From assembly GCA_036927565.1 (NCBI GenBank), contig JAYESD010000001.1, positions 36,555,146-36,619,145 of the forward strand: a stretch of 64,000 nucleotides of DNA. Direction: 5' to 3'. Below are positions 1-11,800 of this stretch, one piece after another. This DNA is from Tuctoria greenei (Eukaryota > Streptophyta > Magnoliopsida > Poales > Poaceae). Position 1 is the stretch's first letter. Each line of letters starts with the position of its first letter. The position numbers and the translations under genes were made by a program. The notes under the pieces were generated by a model. The model searched no databases. It worked only from the letters and a program-made list of their open reading frames with translations, and had not been told where the DNA came from.

Positions 1-105
1 TTATGCAAGAAGGACGTGTGGTTGCATATGGATTATGACAGCTCTGCAATCATGAATGGCATTATCCTACTCACGACTTGGAGCTCGCTGATGTGGTACT
101 GTCTC
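1..105 (+). pseudogene. Gypsy RNase H fragment, left of the Copia insertion
   Basis: Codons from about position 52 read H-E-W-H-Y-P-T-H-D-L-E-L-A, the conserved segment of Gypsy RNase H that precedes the ...YTDH... motif. The frame runs up to the GTCTC target site and resumes directly after the Copia at 10003, so this and 10003-10434 are one domain. The upstream bases 1-50 are in the same region but show a decayed frame. No independent function is expected. Confidence 0.75.
101..105. repeat. Target-site duplication GTCTC, left copy
   Basis: GTCTC immediately precedes the 5' LTR and is repeated at 10003-10007 directly after the 3' LTR. A 5-bp duplication is the normal footprint of LTR-retrotransposon integration, and it fixes both element ends. 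Confidence 0.93.
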
Positions 106-204
106 TATAAGACCTATATGTGCTGAATACATTAGCTTGTAGTGAATACATTTGCTTCGACGTAAAAAGTTTTGAATATCACCAAAACATCTTTTTATCA
201 AGTT

Positions 205-385
205 TCGACTCTAGCACCGAGCTATAGCAAGGTCCGACGGTAGGTTCGGCTTGTTTTGGATAGCTCCAGCGTGTTTTTGCTAAGCTCCGAGTTGATTTTT
301 CTAGCTCCGACTTTTGGGTTTACTAGTTCTGACTAGCTTTTGATAGCTCCGGCTCAAGGTCCGGGTTGCTCTAGCAAGGTCCGGA
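205..385 (+). repeat. Degenerate short repeats in the U3 of Copia 1
   Basis: Units of roughly 30 bases built from AGCTCCGR and AAGGTCCGAC/TTGTTTTGG words follow one another. The matching block in the 3' LTR is about 8425-8600. The same words occur, with more copies, in the other two Sirevirus LTRs of this window. This position is upstream of the TATA box, where enhancer repeats often sit; that role is inferred. Confidence 0.6.
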
Positions 386-1166
386 ACTTGACCGCAATTC
401 TTCTGTTTTTCATTTGCAATGTTTCGTACTTGCTTTACATCTCTGGAAAGATTGTTTAGTATTCATTTGCTAAGTCTTTGGTGCGTTTTTGGTTGACATG
501 GATGACATCGTGTTACTGTGGTTTTGCAACATGCTTATGTGAGGTTCTCACGTAAGGTGTTGTGTTCGGAACTAACTTGAGTCAAGTCGAGGACTTGGGC
601 TCGTATGGATTGGTTGTTTATTCATGTGCAGGTGTTGCTTGAGTTCAAGACATGGCTGGTGATGGGATCCATTGGACTAGTCTCAGGGAGGAGATGAGGT
701 TCCAACAACAAAATTCAGGAGAAATTGGGTTGAGCTGATGAGGAGGTTGCGCAGCATGATTGAATCAAGAACAATGCATGTGAAGGTATCATGGATGTCA
801 TTGTAAGATGTTTGCACGTGTGCAAGGAGTGCATGGACGTGGCTACATGGTTCCTAGACATGATGAAGAGATGTGGACGTAAAGAATTGGTCGAAAAGGT
901 CCAACCGACTAGGTTATGGACTCAGGCTGCGGCTGAGTCGGGTTTGACTCAAATATGGAAAGATTTGAGTTGGTTATGATAGGATTTCGTGTGGGTCACG
1001 AATTTGAGTTGTTTAGGAATGTGGGATACATTCATAAGGTGTTTGGAAGTATTAAGATTGCTTCTATCTGTGTATAGAAGAATCCTAAGCAGTTATGGAA
1101 AGTTACGATTCGTGAACAGAGTAGGATTAGGTTCCTGATTTGAGTTGAGTTGTCTTTCAAGCTGGT

Positions 1167-1173
1167 TATATAA
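1167..1173 (+). promoter_or_regulatory. TATA box of the Copia 1 5' LTR
   Basis: TATATAA is followed by AAGCAAGGGAGCC, and the same block is at 9388-9394 in the 3' LTR. AATAAA follows about 60 bases downstream. The third Sirevirus has the same box on the minus strand, while both LTRs of the second carry TATGTAA here. Confidence 0.65.
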
Positions 1174-1781
1174 GCAAGGGAGCCGAGAGCTCGTGGTGGA
1201 CGACTTTGGGGCTGTTCCTCTTGTGTTCTATTGAATAAAATCCATAGTTTGAAGGAACTTTTGTGCCTTGTTCGTCCGACTTGTTCCAGACAAGTTTTAC
1301 TCGTCGAGTTTCTAGACAGCACTACCATTCATCGGTGATTTTATCATAACTCTAGTTTTACAGATCCAATTGACGTGATTCTTTTTGGGTTGTCTTCACA
1401 ACTTGATTATCTATCATCTGTCAAAATTTCACGGTCATTGGATTTCTGGTGTATGATCTACACGAGTTTCTTTTCAGCGTTCCAGAACTGTTTTTCTCGG
1501 GTAGGGCACATTGACATTTGTTTGATCTTTCGATCATAACTTGAGTTTTTCTCGACGGATTTGAGTGATTCTTCTTGTGTTGTCTTCGTGACTCGATTCC
1601 CTCTGATATATATCACTTTTTTCACGGTGAGACATGTTTAGATTAGTCTCACACACAATTTCTTTAACAGATCGTTTTTCTGCCGAAGGGGTTGGGGTTT
1701 AATTGTTTCCGCTGCGTAAGATTTTTAAATCTACCATTCACCCCCCTCTGGTAGGTTTTCATGTGCTCTTCGATCCTACAA

Positions 1782-1796
1782 TTGGTATCAGATCCA
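1782..1796 (+). other. Primer binding site of Copia 1 (tRNA-iMet type)
   Basis: TTGGTATCAGATCC starts two bases after the LTR. It differs by one base from the usual TGGTATCAGAGC complement of the initiator-Met tRNA 3' end. It marks where minus-strand DNA synthesis would start. Confidence 0.85.
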
Positions 1797-1842
1797 CGGC
1801 TCTCTAATCTTTGTGATTTGCGCGTGTTTTTGACTAATCATC

Positions 1843-3670
1843 ATGGAGTACTCTGCAAAACCTTGTGTGTTCGTTGGTATTGATTTTCAGGTTTGGAAGG
1901 CACACATGGAGGCTTTCATCCAGGCACAAGGCTTTGCAATATGGAAGAAGGTATACAAGCCTTACGAAGTGCCATCAAACAATCAAGTTACAGCTACAAA
2001 TCAGAGAGATGTCGACAACAACAACAAGGCTCGGAACTTTATCATACAAGGATTAACACAAAGCGACTTCGACCGTGTTGCACACCTCTGATCTGCATAC
2101 GATGTGTGTAAAGCACTTTGTGACTACCACGAAGTATCCAACACGATCAAAGAGGTAAGGCAAGACATGTTCAAGAAAGAATACACGCGCTTCGAGATGC
2201 AACCCGGTGAGTCTATTGATGACCTTTTTGCCCGCTTTAATAAGATTCTCAGCAACTTGCGTAGTGTCAATGTTAATTTTTCAGATGCTGAAAATGCTAG
2301 GCAATTGCTAAGTGCATTAGATATGTCAATTTGAGAGATGAAAGTCACATCTATTCGTGAATCTACTGTCATGAGTTCACTTACTTTAGATCTGCTATAT
2401 TCCAAGATAAAAACTCATGAAATTGACATAATCTCACGTAAGAACCCCAACAAGTCTATTGCTTTTGTTTCTCAACGTGACATGCCTAGATCCGGTCAAA
2501 CTTCATCTTGTGGTACACTTGCTTTGCTGTCCTCTCTAACCCTTGAACAGATTGAAGAGTTTCCAGAGGAGGAGCTAGCGCTCATCTCTACCCGGTTCTC
2601 AAAAGCATTGCATAATGTGAGAACTAGAAGGAGAGGAAGCTCCGGACCTCAACGATGCTTTGAATGCGGTAAGACAGGACATTTTCGTTCAGATTGTCCT
2701 AACCTTTCAGGTCCTACTTCTCGGGATGAAAAGAAAACAAGAACGAAGCACTCGTCTGCAAAAGATACGAAGAAAAAGAAGGGTTTTACAGGACGTCAAT
2801 TGGTGAGCAGTTTTATCTCAGCACTCCAGGAACTTGGCTCAAGCGACATGGACATTGGAAGTGATGAAGATGAAGATGATTTGGCAAACTTGTGCTTCAT
2901 GGCGGGCAAGTAAAGATCAAGTATGGAGGAGGCATAACACAACAGCGACAATGAAGAGGTATGTTCTACTTGCGAAGAAATGTGTGATGCTATTTCACGT
3001 GCCACTGTTATTGTTAAGAAAAAGGACAAAAAGCTTAGGGACAATGCTGTTAAAATTGAGTCACTAGAATCTGAAATTAATCGTTTGAAATCCTTGATTC
3101 CTAGTGATGATTCTTGTTCCTCATGTGATTTAATATATGAACAATTGGCCTCCCTAAGAAGTGCACATACCTCCACACTTGATAAACTTGAACTTGAAAT
3201 TGAAAAGAACAAAAAGCTTATTGCACTTAATATTGGAAACTTAAAAGATGCTTCTTGTTCTACAATTGATTTGCATTGTTCTAGTTGTGATGATCTTGAT
3301 AAAAACTGCAAGATGCTATGAATGAAATTTCTATATTGAACAATGCTTTACGTTCTCATGAAGTTAAATATTGTTCCAATTGCAAACTAAAAGGAAAAAC
3401 TTCATGTGAAATTGCCTTGATCTGTCCAATAAACTTTATAACACGCATAAGACATTTGATCGGTTTTGTAATGGGAATAAGAACCTTAACTTGCTTCTGA
3501 ATTCATCCATGTCTTGCAATGATAAAACTGGTTTAGGTTTTGATTCTCATGCTCATGCTAAGGAACATCCACCTAAAATTGTAAAGTCATTAGGAAGTGG
3601 TTTGATTCAAACAGTTCCTAAACAAAAAGAAGTGACTTTCAAATCTGCAGGAGTATTGTCTCATTCGGTT
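1843..3670 (+). pseudogene. Copia 1 gag, broken by stops and frameshifts
   Basis: The ATG at 1843 opens a Gag that would form the particle and bind element RNA. The N-terminal part reads through a Copia Gag (UBN2-type) region with stops at 2089 and 2332. Comparison with Copia 2 shows the first was a CGA and the second a TGG codon. A CCHC zinc knuckle, CFECGKTGHFRSDC, is at 2656-2697. A third stop at 2911 (TCA in Copia 2) precedes a lysine/glutamate-rich coiled-coil-like part (LESEINRLKSLI). A one-base loss near 3306 and a further shift before 3490 change frame, and TAA at 3671 closes the last open piece. The long coiled-coil C-terminal half is a Sirevirus trait. It is clearly dead as a single protein. 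Confidence 0.85.
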
Positions 3671-3673
3671 TAA

Positions 3674-4553
3674 AATAAAAATGTTGTTTGCTCATCTAGA
3701 CATGAACACAAAGTTAGATTTCATTGTACCTACTGTGGTAGAGATGGTCATGTCATAGATTTTTGTTATAGACTAGCTAAACAACAGAAAAGGGATAGAA
3801 TGGTTGCTAGATTTCATAACTTTCATGCAAAATTTGCTGCACATATTGAACCGAATATACAACCTGCTGTTTTGAGTCAAAAACATTCAAAGTTTACCTC
3901 CGAACCATCTGGTTTTTCCTTCGGAGCTACTGATTTTTGTGCTACACAGGTAACACCTTATAGGTAAGTAGTTAAGAATAAAAAATCTCAAACTTTGACT
4001 CATAAACCTGCTGTTTTGTCTCAGCTTTCGCGTGTTTTTTCTGCTGCATGTCGCGTGACTCAGTACTGGATTCCTAAATGCCTTTTGACTAACGCCAGTA
4101 TTGAGTCATCGACGTATTGTGCTTCTATGTAGGTTACACGTTTGAGGAAGGAGAACATTTGGATTGTGGATTCAGGTTGCTCACGCCACATGACCGGTAA
4201 CAAAGATTGGTTCTCCTCCCTCTCTTTTGTGTCACGTGTAGAGAATGTTACTTTTGCCGATAATTCCTCAACTCCTATAATTGCTAAGGGTTCAGTTAGA
4301 GTAAATAATCACTACACTTTGAAGGATGTGGCACTTGTCAAAAATTTGAAACAACTTGCTTTCTGTTTCACAATTGCTAGATGAAAATCTAGAAATTATT
4401 TTCAATAAAAACTGCTACAAAGCTCTAAGTTCAAATAGTGAGCTTATTTTTAACATGTCTCGGTTCGGAAGAGTTTTTAAAGCTGATTTTGATATGTCTT
4501 CCTCTAAGCATAGGTGTCTAGTTGCTAATGATTCAAATGACCTATATTTTTAG
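3674..4553 (+). pseudogene. Copia 1 gag-pol junction and protease
   Basis: A second cysteine/histidine stretch (about 3700-3780, FHCTYCGRDGHVIDFC-like) is followed by low-conservation linker and an in-frame TAG at 4130-4132. Protease starts just after it, with the active-site signature DSGCSRHMTG at 4169. This aspartic protease would cut the Gag-Pol polyprotein. The TAG is also in Copia 2 at the same place. A two-base deletion near 4350 shifts the frame, and TAG at 4551 replaces the Trp codon seen in Copia 2 at the start of the integrase zinc finger. Confidence 0.8.
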
Positions 4554-7315
4554 CATCGTAGACTTGGTCACGTAGGCTTTGATCACCTAACGCGTGTTAG
4601 TGCTCTTGATCGCATACGTGGGTTGCCTAAGCTTAAAGGGGACAAAGAAACTGTGTGCTCTTCTTGTAGACATGCTAACATGGTTGCAGGTTCACATACT
4701 CCTCTCACAATGATCATGACAACTGAACCATGTCAACTTTTGCATCTTGACACCATAGGACCTTCACGTGTTCAATCCTTCAGAGGTAAATGGTATGTTC
4801 TTGTTATTGTTGATGATTATTCTAGATACTCTTGGGTTTACTTTGTGGCATCTAAGAATGAAGCCTTTAGTCACTTTAGGACTTTATTTCTTAGATTATC
4901 AATTGATCACCCAGGATCTTTAAAGGAAATTAGAAGTGATAACGGAACTGAATTTAAAAATCAATCTTTTGATCACTTTTGTGCTGAAAATGGAATAGAT
5001 CATCAATTTTCTTCACCATATGTACCTCAACAAAACGGTGTTGTAGAAAGAAAGAACAGAACCTTAGTTGAGATGGCTAGGACTATGCTTGATGAATATC
5101 AAACTCCTAGGAAATTTTGGGCTGATGCGTTAGCAACCACTTGTTATGTCTCAAATCGTGTTTTCTTGCGTGCTAAGCCAGGTAAAACACCATATGAGCT
5201 CCGGTTTGGACATACGCCTAGTGTTACACACTTTCGAGTCTTTGGTTGCAAATGCTTTGTTAAGAAACATGGTAATCTTGATAAATTTGAACCTAGATCC
5301 ATTGATGGCATGTTTCTTGGTTATCCATCTCATACTAGAGGTTGCCATGTGCTTTTACTTGACACTAACAAAATTGTAGAGACTTGTGAAGTGTCTTTTG
5401 ATAAAGCTAGCCTAGGTACTAGCTCAAACATTGCAGGTACAGATCCATATCCGCGGGGAGGGGGGGGCATTTTCGTTGAAGATGAGGAAGAATTGGAGCT
5501 GCTGCCCGAAAATTCAGCAGCTAAAGACTTTGGTTCAGCTCCAGATGTTAATTCTCAACTAGCACCGACAACCATCAATGCTGATTCAAATCATCCTCAA
5601 GTCACAAGCTCATTGATTTGTGATGAACATGAAGAAGAAGAAGCTTGTGAGACATCTGTTCCCCTACGGTTTTACAAAGATCATCCCCCACAACAGATGA
5701 TTGGAAGCTTGCACGAACGAGTCAAACGGTCCAGGTTTTGCGATCCAAACTCTACTCATTCTGCTTTTGTTGCTTCTTTTGAACCCAAAGATATATCACA
5801 CGCACTCACTAATGAATCTTGGATTATTGCCATGCAAGAAGAGTTACAAAATTTTGAAAGAAATAATATTTGGAAACCTGTACTTCCACCTAAAGGTCAC
5901 ACTTTAATTGGAACTAAATGGGTATTTAAAAATAAACAAAGTGAGGATGGGGTTGCGGTTAGGAATAAGACTAGGTTGGTTGCTCAAGGTTTCACTCAAG
6001 TTCAAGGTCTAGATTTTGATGAAACTTTTGCTCCCGTTGCTAGATTAGAAGCCATAAGAATATTGTTAGCTTTTGCCGCATCTATTGGTTTTAAGCTATA
6101 TAAAATGGATGTTAAAAGTGCTTTTCTTAATGGCTACATAGATGAGGAGGTTTATGTGAAACAACCACCGGGTTTTGAAAATCCAGATTTTCCTAATCAT
6201 GTTTACAAACTGTCCAAAGCCTTGTACGATCTCAAACAAGCCCCTAGAGCATGGTATGATAGATTAAAAACTTTCTTACTTGAGAAGGGGTTTACCATGG
6301 GCAAGGTAGATAAAACTCTTTTTGTGCTTAAGCATGGTAATGACTCATTATTCATTCAAGTATATGCGGATGATATTATGTTTTGTTGTGCTTCTCATGA
6401 TCTTGTGTCCAAGTTTTCAGCTATGATGAGTTCAGAATTTGAGATGAGTATAATGGGTGAACTCACGTACTTTTTGGGGCTGCAAATCAAGCAAACAAAA
6501 GAGGGTACCTTTGTGCATAAAATGAAGTATACAAAAGATCTCCTAAGGCGCTTCAACATGGACAAAAGCAAGCCTCTTCTAACACCAATGGGAACAGCAA
6601 CAACACTTGGACTTGATGAAGATGGTGAACCCGTGGATCAAAAAGAATATAGAAGCATGATCGGATCACTTTTGTACCTCACGACATCAAGACCAGACAT
6701 ACAATTCAGCGTATATCTTTGTGCACGGTTTCAAGCCTCCCCACGTGCTTCACATCGTCAAGCCGTCAAAAGGATTCTCAAGTACTTACATGGGACTCAA
6801 GAATTTGGAATTTTTATTCCTTCTTCCAAAACCGTTACTTTGAAAGCTTTTTCGGATGCTGATTTTGGGGGTTGTAGGATTGATAGGAAAAGTACTTCTG
6901 GTGCTTGTCATTTTGTTGGTAATTCTCTTGTTGTTTGGTCCTCTAGAAAACAAAATTCAGTTGCACAATCCACACCCAAATCTGAATATTTAGCTGCTGC
7001 TAGTGCTTGCTCACAAATTCTTTGGATTGTTCAAACACTTAAGGACTATGAGGTTGATCTAGATAGTGTTCCACTGTTCTTTGATAACACTAGTGCCATT
7101 TGCATTGCTAAAAACCCCGTGCAACATTCTAGAACTAAGCACAAATACATTAGGTATCATTTTCTCTGAGATAATGTTGAAAAAGGAAACATTGTGCTTC
7201 ACCATGTAGATATCGAACAACAATTGGCTGACATTTTTACAAAACCTTTGGATTTCACTCGTTTTTGTTACATTCGTAGTGAAATAGGGGTTATGCATCC
7301 TCATGGCTTAAATTG
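4554..7315 (+). pseudogene. Copia 1 integrase, reverse transcriptase and RNase H
   Basis: The frame is open from 4554 to a TGA at 7167, about 870 codons, and then continues in frame to the natural stop near 7315. Domains in order: the integrase zinc-binding end (HxGH...CxxC), the catalytic core with D (HLDTIGP), D (RSDNGTEF) and E (VVERKNRT), RT with FAPVARLEAIR and the catalytic YADD, and RNase H with SDADFGG and STSGACHF. Copia 2 reads CGT where this copy has the TGA, so 49 or so C-terminal residues are cut off. This is the best-preserved pol of the window and all core catalytic motifs are visible. It lacks a linked intact gag and protease. Confidence 0.88.
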
Positions 7316-8325
7316 AGGGGGAGTTTTGAAACTTGTGAAGTCTATGTGTGAATCTGAAATTAAAATAATATGAGCATAGTATTTCATACATATATGACTT
7401 TGTTGGTTCCTTTTACATGCTGAAAGTTCTTACTACATTACTCTTGTTATACATTTTGTAGTTTTTGCCATGTCTAGTAATTGGAATAATTACTTACACT
7501 AAAACTGGTCATGGTCGAACTTTCTTGCTGTTTTGAACTTGTTACATGTTCACAAGTGCTTTTAATCATTAAGAATTAATCAAGTAATCAACTCACATGT
7601 TGAGTTTTTATGAACAAATATAGATTGAGAAAATATCAAGAGAATATGCATGCATCGCACTTCTTCTTTTGAGATGTCTTATCATTGCACTTAGATATGA
7701 ACTTGGAAGAAGTTGTGTATGACTAAAACCATGTCCTTAAGCTTCTGATTTTCAAATGACATAGGCTTGGCTTGGTAGGTTAGAATAAGGCAGATGTGCA
7801 TATAATCTCTTGCAAATATCATATGATCTAAATTTATGCTTTGAAAAATAATAAAATGCAGCAACTAGTGTCATGCTTTCAGGTTTTGAAATAGTTAAGT
7901 TTGTGAGATCATGACGTACTTAAATTGAAAAATACATTTGATCTCTAGCATGGCTTATACTACTTTATGTATTTCATTGATATAATAATGTAAGGTACTT
8001 GATAGTATGACCTGGATGAGCTTTGTTTATATATATATGTTATAATATGCTCATAACAACTAAAGGGGAAGAGATAATTTGTTTATATGCTCATGACTTG
8101 CTGAATACATTGTCAAGGGGGGAGAGATAAGCATGAAGAGAAAGAGAATATGTGCATAAGGAGAGACAATAATGGGGCAGAGATAATATGGTATAATTTT
8201 CGGATTTTCTTCTCATCTTACTTTTGATTTACAAAAGGGGAGAAATTACCTTCAAAACTTTTATATGAATAAGCCAATGTTCGGATTTTAAATGGTGTTG
8301 CCAATGCATTCATCAAGGGGGAGAT
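7316..8325 (+). other. Non-coding 3' region of Copia 1 with repeated purine tracts
   Basis: There is no credible ORF and no env-like gene here. Purine-rich G tracts occur right after pol (about 7313), near 8064, 8116, 8235, and immediately before the 3' LTR (8315-8324, AAGGGGGAGA). The last should be the primer for plus-strand synthesis. Arrays of such tracts between pol and the 3' LTR are a known Sirevirus feature. The remaining sequence is AT-rich. Confidence 0.75.
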
Positions 8326-10002
8326 TGTAAGACCTATATGTGCTGAATACATTGGCTTGTAGTGAATACACTTGCTTTGATGATAAAAGTTTTGAATATC
8401 ACCAAAACATCTTTTTATCAAGGTTCGACTCTAGCACCGAGCTACAGCAAGGTCCGACGGTAGGTTCAGCTTGTTTTGGATAGCTCCGGCGTGTTTTTGC
8501 TAAGCTCCGAGTTGATTTTTCTAGCTCCGGCTTTTGGGTTTACTAGTTCCGACTAGCTTTTGTTAGCTCCAGCTCAAGGTCCGGGTTGCTCTGGCAAGGT
8601 CCGGAACTTGACCGCAATGCTTCTGTTTTTCATTTGCAATATTTCATACTTGCTTTACATCTCTGGAAAGATTGTTTAGTATTCATTTGCTAAGTCTTTG
8701 GTGCGTTTTTGGTTGACATGGATGATATCGTGTTACTGTAGTTTTGCAACATGCTTATGTGAGGTTCTCACGTAAGGTGTTGTGTTTGGAACTAACTTGA
8801 GTCAAGTCGAGGACTTGGGCTCGTATGGATTGGTTGTTTATTCATGTGCAGGTGTTGCTTGAGTTCAAGACATGGCTGGTGATGGGATCCATTGGACTAG
8901 TCTCAGGGAGGAGATGAGGTTCCAACAACCATATTCCGAAGGAATTGTGGTTGAGCTGATCAGGAGGTTGTGCAGCATGATTATATCAAGAACAATGCAT
9001 GTGAAGGTATGATGGATGTCATTGGAAGATGTTTGCACGTGTGTAAGGAGTGCATGGACGTGTCTACATGGTTCGGAGATGTGATGAAGAGATGTGGACG
9101 TAAAGAATTGGTCGGAAAGGTCCAACCGACTAGGTTATGGACTCAGGTTGCGACTGAGTCGGGTTTGACTCAAATATAGAAAGATTTGAGTTGGTTATGA
9201 TAGGATTTCGTGTGGGTCACGAATTTGAGTTGTTTAGGAATGTGGGATACGTTCCTAAGGTGTTTGGAAGTCTTAAGAATGCTTCTATCTGCGTATAGAA
9301 GAATCCTAAGCAGTTATGGAAAGTTACGATTTGTGAAGAGAGTAGAATTAGGTTCCTGATTTGAGTTGAGTTGGCTTTCGAGCTGGTTATATAAGCAAGG
9401 GAGCCCAGAGCTCGTGGTGGACGACTTTGGGGCTGTTACTCTTGTGTTCTATTGAATAAAATTCGTAATTTGAAGTAACTTTTGTGCCTTTTTCGTCCGA
9501 CTTGTTCCAGACAAGTATTACTCGTCGAGTTTCTGAACAGCACTACCTTTTGTCGGTGGTTTTATCATAACTCGAGTTTTACAGATCTAATTGACATGAT
9601 TCTTTTTGGGTTGTCTTCACAACTTGATTATCTATCATCTATCAAAATTTCACGGTCATTGGATTTGTGGTATATGATCTACACGAGCTTCTTTGCAGCA
9701 TTCCAGAACTGTTTTTCTCGGGTAGGGCAGATTGACCTTTGTTCGATCTTTCGATCATAACTTGAGTTTTTCTCGACGGATTTGAGTGATACTTGTTGTT
9801 TTGTCTTCGTGACTTGATTATCTCTGATATCTATCACTTTTGTCATGGTGAAACATGTTTATATTAGTCTCACACACGATTTCTTTAATAGATTGTTTTT
9901 CTGCCGAAGGGGTTGGGGTTTAATTGTTTCCGCTGCGTAAGATTTTTAAATCTACCATTCACCCCCCCTCTGGTAGCTTTTCACGTGCTCTTCGATCCTA
10001 CA
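8326..10002 (+). repeat. 3' LTR of Copia 1
   Basis: It begins TGTAAGACC and ends CCTACA, followed by GTCTC. It is colinear with the 5' LTR over its whole length (1677 versus 1675 bases). Differences are concentrated in the first ~200 bases and sparse elsewhere. Confidence 0.93.
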
Positions 10003-11712
10003 GTCTCTAAAAATGTGGAGACATTATCTGCTTGTAAATCTTGTTCACCTCTACACCGACCACGAAAGTTGAAGTATATCTTCACTCAGAAGGAGATGAA
10101 TATGAGGCAGCGAAGGTGGTTAGAATTGATCAAAGATTATGAGAATGAGATTCATTATCATCCTGGCAAGGCTAATGTGGATGCCGATGCACTTAGACGC
10201 AAGTCTCATGTCAATAACTTGACCATCATGCCTATCGAAGAGGAACAACCGAGTCTATACTTAGTTTCATATGGAGCTTTATACAATATTGCTCTCGTTC
10301 CCACAATGCAAGAGGAGACTATTGAAACTCAAAAGAAGGACAAGGGTATGTCTCACATACTCAAGAGAATGGACAGCGGTGAGATGAAGTGCTTTCGCAG
10401 ACATGAGCATGGTGCTCTATGGTTTAAAAATTGAATCGTAGTGCCATGTTACATGGCCCTTCGGAAGAAAATCTTGGACGAAGCTCACTTGTCCAAATAT
10501 TCCATTCATCCGGGCAGCAATAAAATGTATCAAGACTTTAAGACTAAGTTTTGGTGGTCACCGATGAAGTGTGAGATTTCTATGTACGTATCCGAGTGTG
10601 ATCTGTGTCGGCGAGTGAAGGACGACTATATGAGAAAAGCAGGATAGCTGCAACCGCTGAATATTCCGACATGGAAATGGGAGGATGTGAGTATGGATTT
10701 CATCGTCGGTTTACCACTCACATTCAGGAAGCATAAAATTTGGGTGATAGTCGATAGACTAACCAAATCAGCTCATTTTATTCCGGTAAATATTCAATTC
10801 TGTGCCGAAAAGTATGCAAAGTTGTACATCTCAACGATCGTGTGCTTACACAGGATTCCTCACACAATTATTTACGATCAAGGCTTGCTGTTCATTGCTC
10901 ATCTCTGGGAGCAGTTGCACGACTCATTGGGGTACTAAGTTGATTAGAAGCTCCGTATATCAGCGCAGATCGATTGACAAACCGAGCTGGCAAACAACAT
11001 ACTTGAGGACATGTTACGCGTGTGTGCCATCCACCATGGTAAAAATTGGGATGATCATTTGCCATTGTCAAAATTCTCCTACAACAATGGTTATCAAGCG
11101 AGTATCAATATGGCACCATATGAAGCTCTCTATGGCCAGAGATGTCGCACCGTGCTGAATTGGTGCGAAGCCGGCAAAAGAGAGACATTCGGGATTGATC
11201 TAGTAAATGAAGCCGAGGAACAAGTCAGATCATTGAACTTGAGAGCGGATCAATCTTGACAGAGGAATTATGCGGACAAGCGGCGTTGTCCGCTGCAGTT
11301 CAATGTCGGGGATCACGTATACCTCCGTGTGTCTCTAATGAAAGGAATTCACTGGTTCGGAGTAAAAGGAAACCTAGCTCCCCGATTTATCGGTCCGTTT
11401 GCTATCATGGAGAAGTGCGGACCTGTGGCTTATAGATTTGAATTGCCGGCATCTCTCGCTGGTATACACAACATTTTCCACGTATCTCAGCTCCGGAAAC
11501 GTTTAAAGTATTCAGCTGCAGTACACACCAATAAAATCAGCGAGTTGCAACCGGATTTGACATACTCCGAACATCCAGTTCAGATTCTCATTGAGGAGAC
11601 CCAAACCACGCAGAACCGCACTCTGTTGTTTTATAAAGTTTTATGGAGCAACCATACAGCTGAAGAAGCAACATGGGTAGCTGAAGAATATCCCCGCTCC
11701 AACTATCTGTAA
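10003..11712 (+). pseudogene. Gypsy RNase H, integrase and chromodomain-like C-terminus
   Basis: This resumes the RNase H frame left at 105 (SLKMWRHYLL, then YTDH). A one-base loss follows at about 10065, before LKYIFTQKE...RQRRWLELIKDYE and the HPGKAN...D.L end of the domain. Integrase follows with an H2C2 finger (HPGSNKMYQDF, CDLCRR), the first catalytic D (SMDFIVGLP), the second D (YDQG) and the GHNNGYQASINMAPYEALYG-type region. The last ~120 codons contain the GPF/Y-like SFIGPF segment and EHPVQIL...FYKVLWSNH...ATW, which resembles the chromodomain of Tekay/Del elements. That domain would steer integration to methylated-histone chromatin. Stops at 10432 and 10645 and a frameshift near 10940 inactivate it. 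Confidence 0.82.
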
Positions 11713-11800
11713 TTCTAACTGTCTCATATCCGGTAATTTCTCTCTTAGTTTCGTCTCTTCTTTGTAATCTCGGGACGAGATTCCTTTCAGAAGGGAGGAA
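11713..11800 (+). other. Gypsy pol-LTR spacer with polypurine tract
   Basis: After the pol stop comes CTCGGGACGAGATTCC and then AGAAGGGAGGA directly before the LTR. The purine run is the expected plus-strand primer. The 22-base block around CTCGGGACGAGATTCC is repeated exactly next to the LTR of the LARD element (complement of about 33932-33955). Confidence 0.8.

Larger units (their letters stand above)
106..1780 (+). repeat. 5' LTR of Copia 1
   Basis: It begins TATAAGACC (the 3' copy begins TGTAAGACC, so the first dinucleotide is mutated here) and ends in CCTACA at 1780. The U3 part has degenerate AGCTCCG/GGTCCG repeats. A TATA box lies at 1167-1173 and AATAAA at 1234-1239, so U3 is about 1.06 kb and most of the rest is R/U5. 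Reading frames inside it are not genes. Confidence 0.92.
106..10002 (+). mobile_element. Sirevirus-type Copia element 1, full length
   Basis: This is a complete LTR retrotransposon bounded by GTCTC duplications. The order is LTR, tRNA-iMet-type primer site, gag with a CCHC knuckle, protease, integrase, RT, RNase H, a ~1 kb non-coding 3' region with repeated purine tracts, LTR. Integrase before RT makes it Ty1/Copia. The large gag with a coiled-coil C-terminal half, the multiple purine tracts and the RNase H wording (for example GCRIDRKSTSGACHF) fit the Sirevirus (SIRE/Maximus) lineage. The element carries several stops and frameshifts, so it is not autonomous now. The two LTRs differ by a few percent in the stretches I compared by eye. 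Confidence 0.92.

Noticed and set aside
7316..8325. env-like gene after Sirevirus pol
   Set aside because: Some Sireviruses carry one, but no long frame is present here in any of the three copies.
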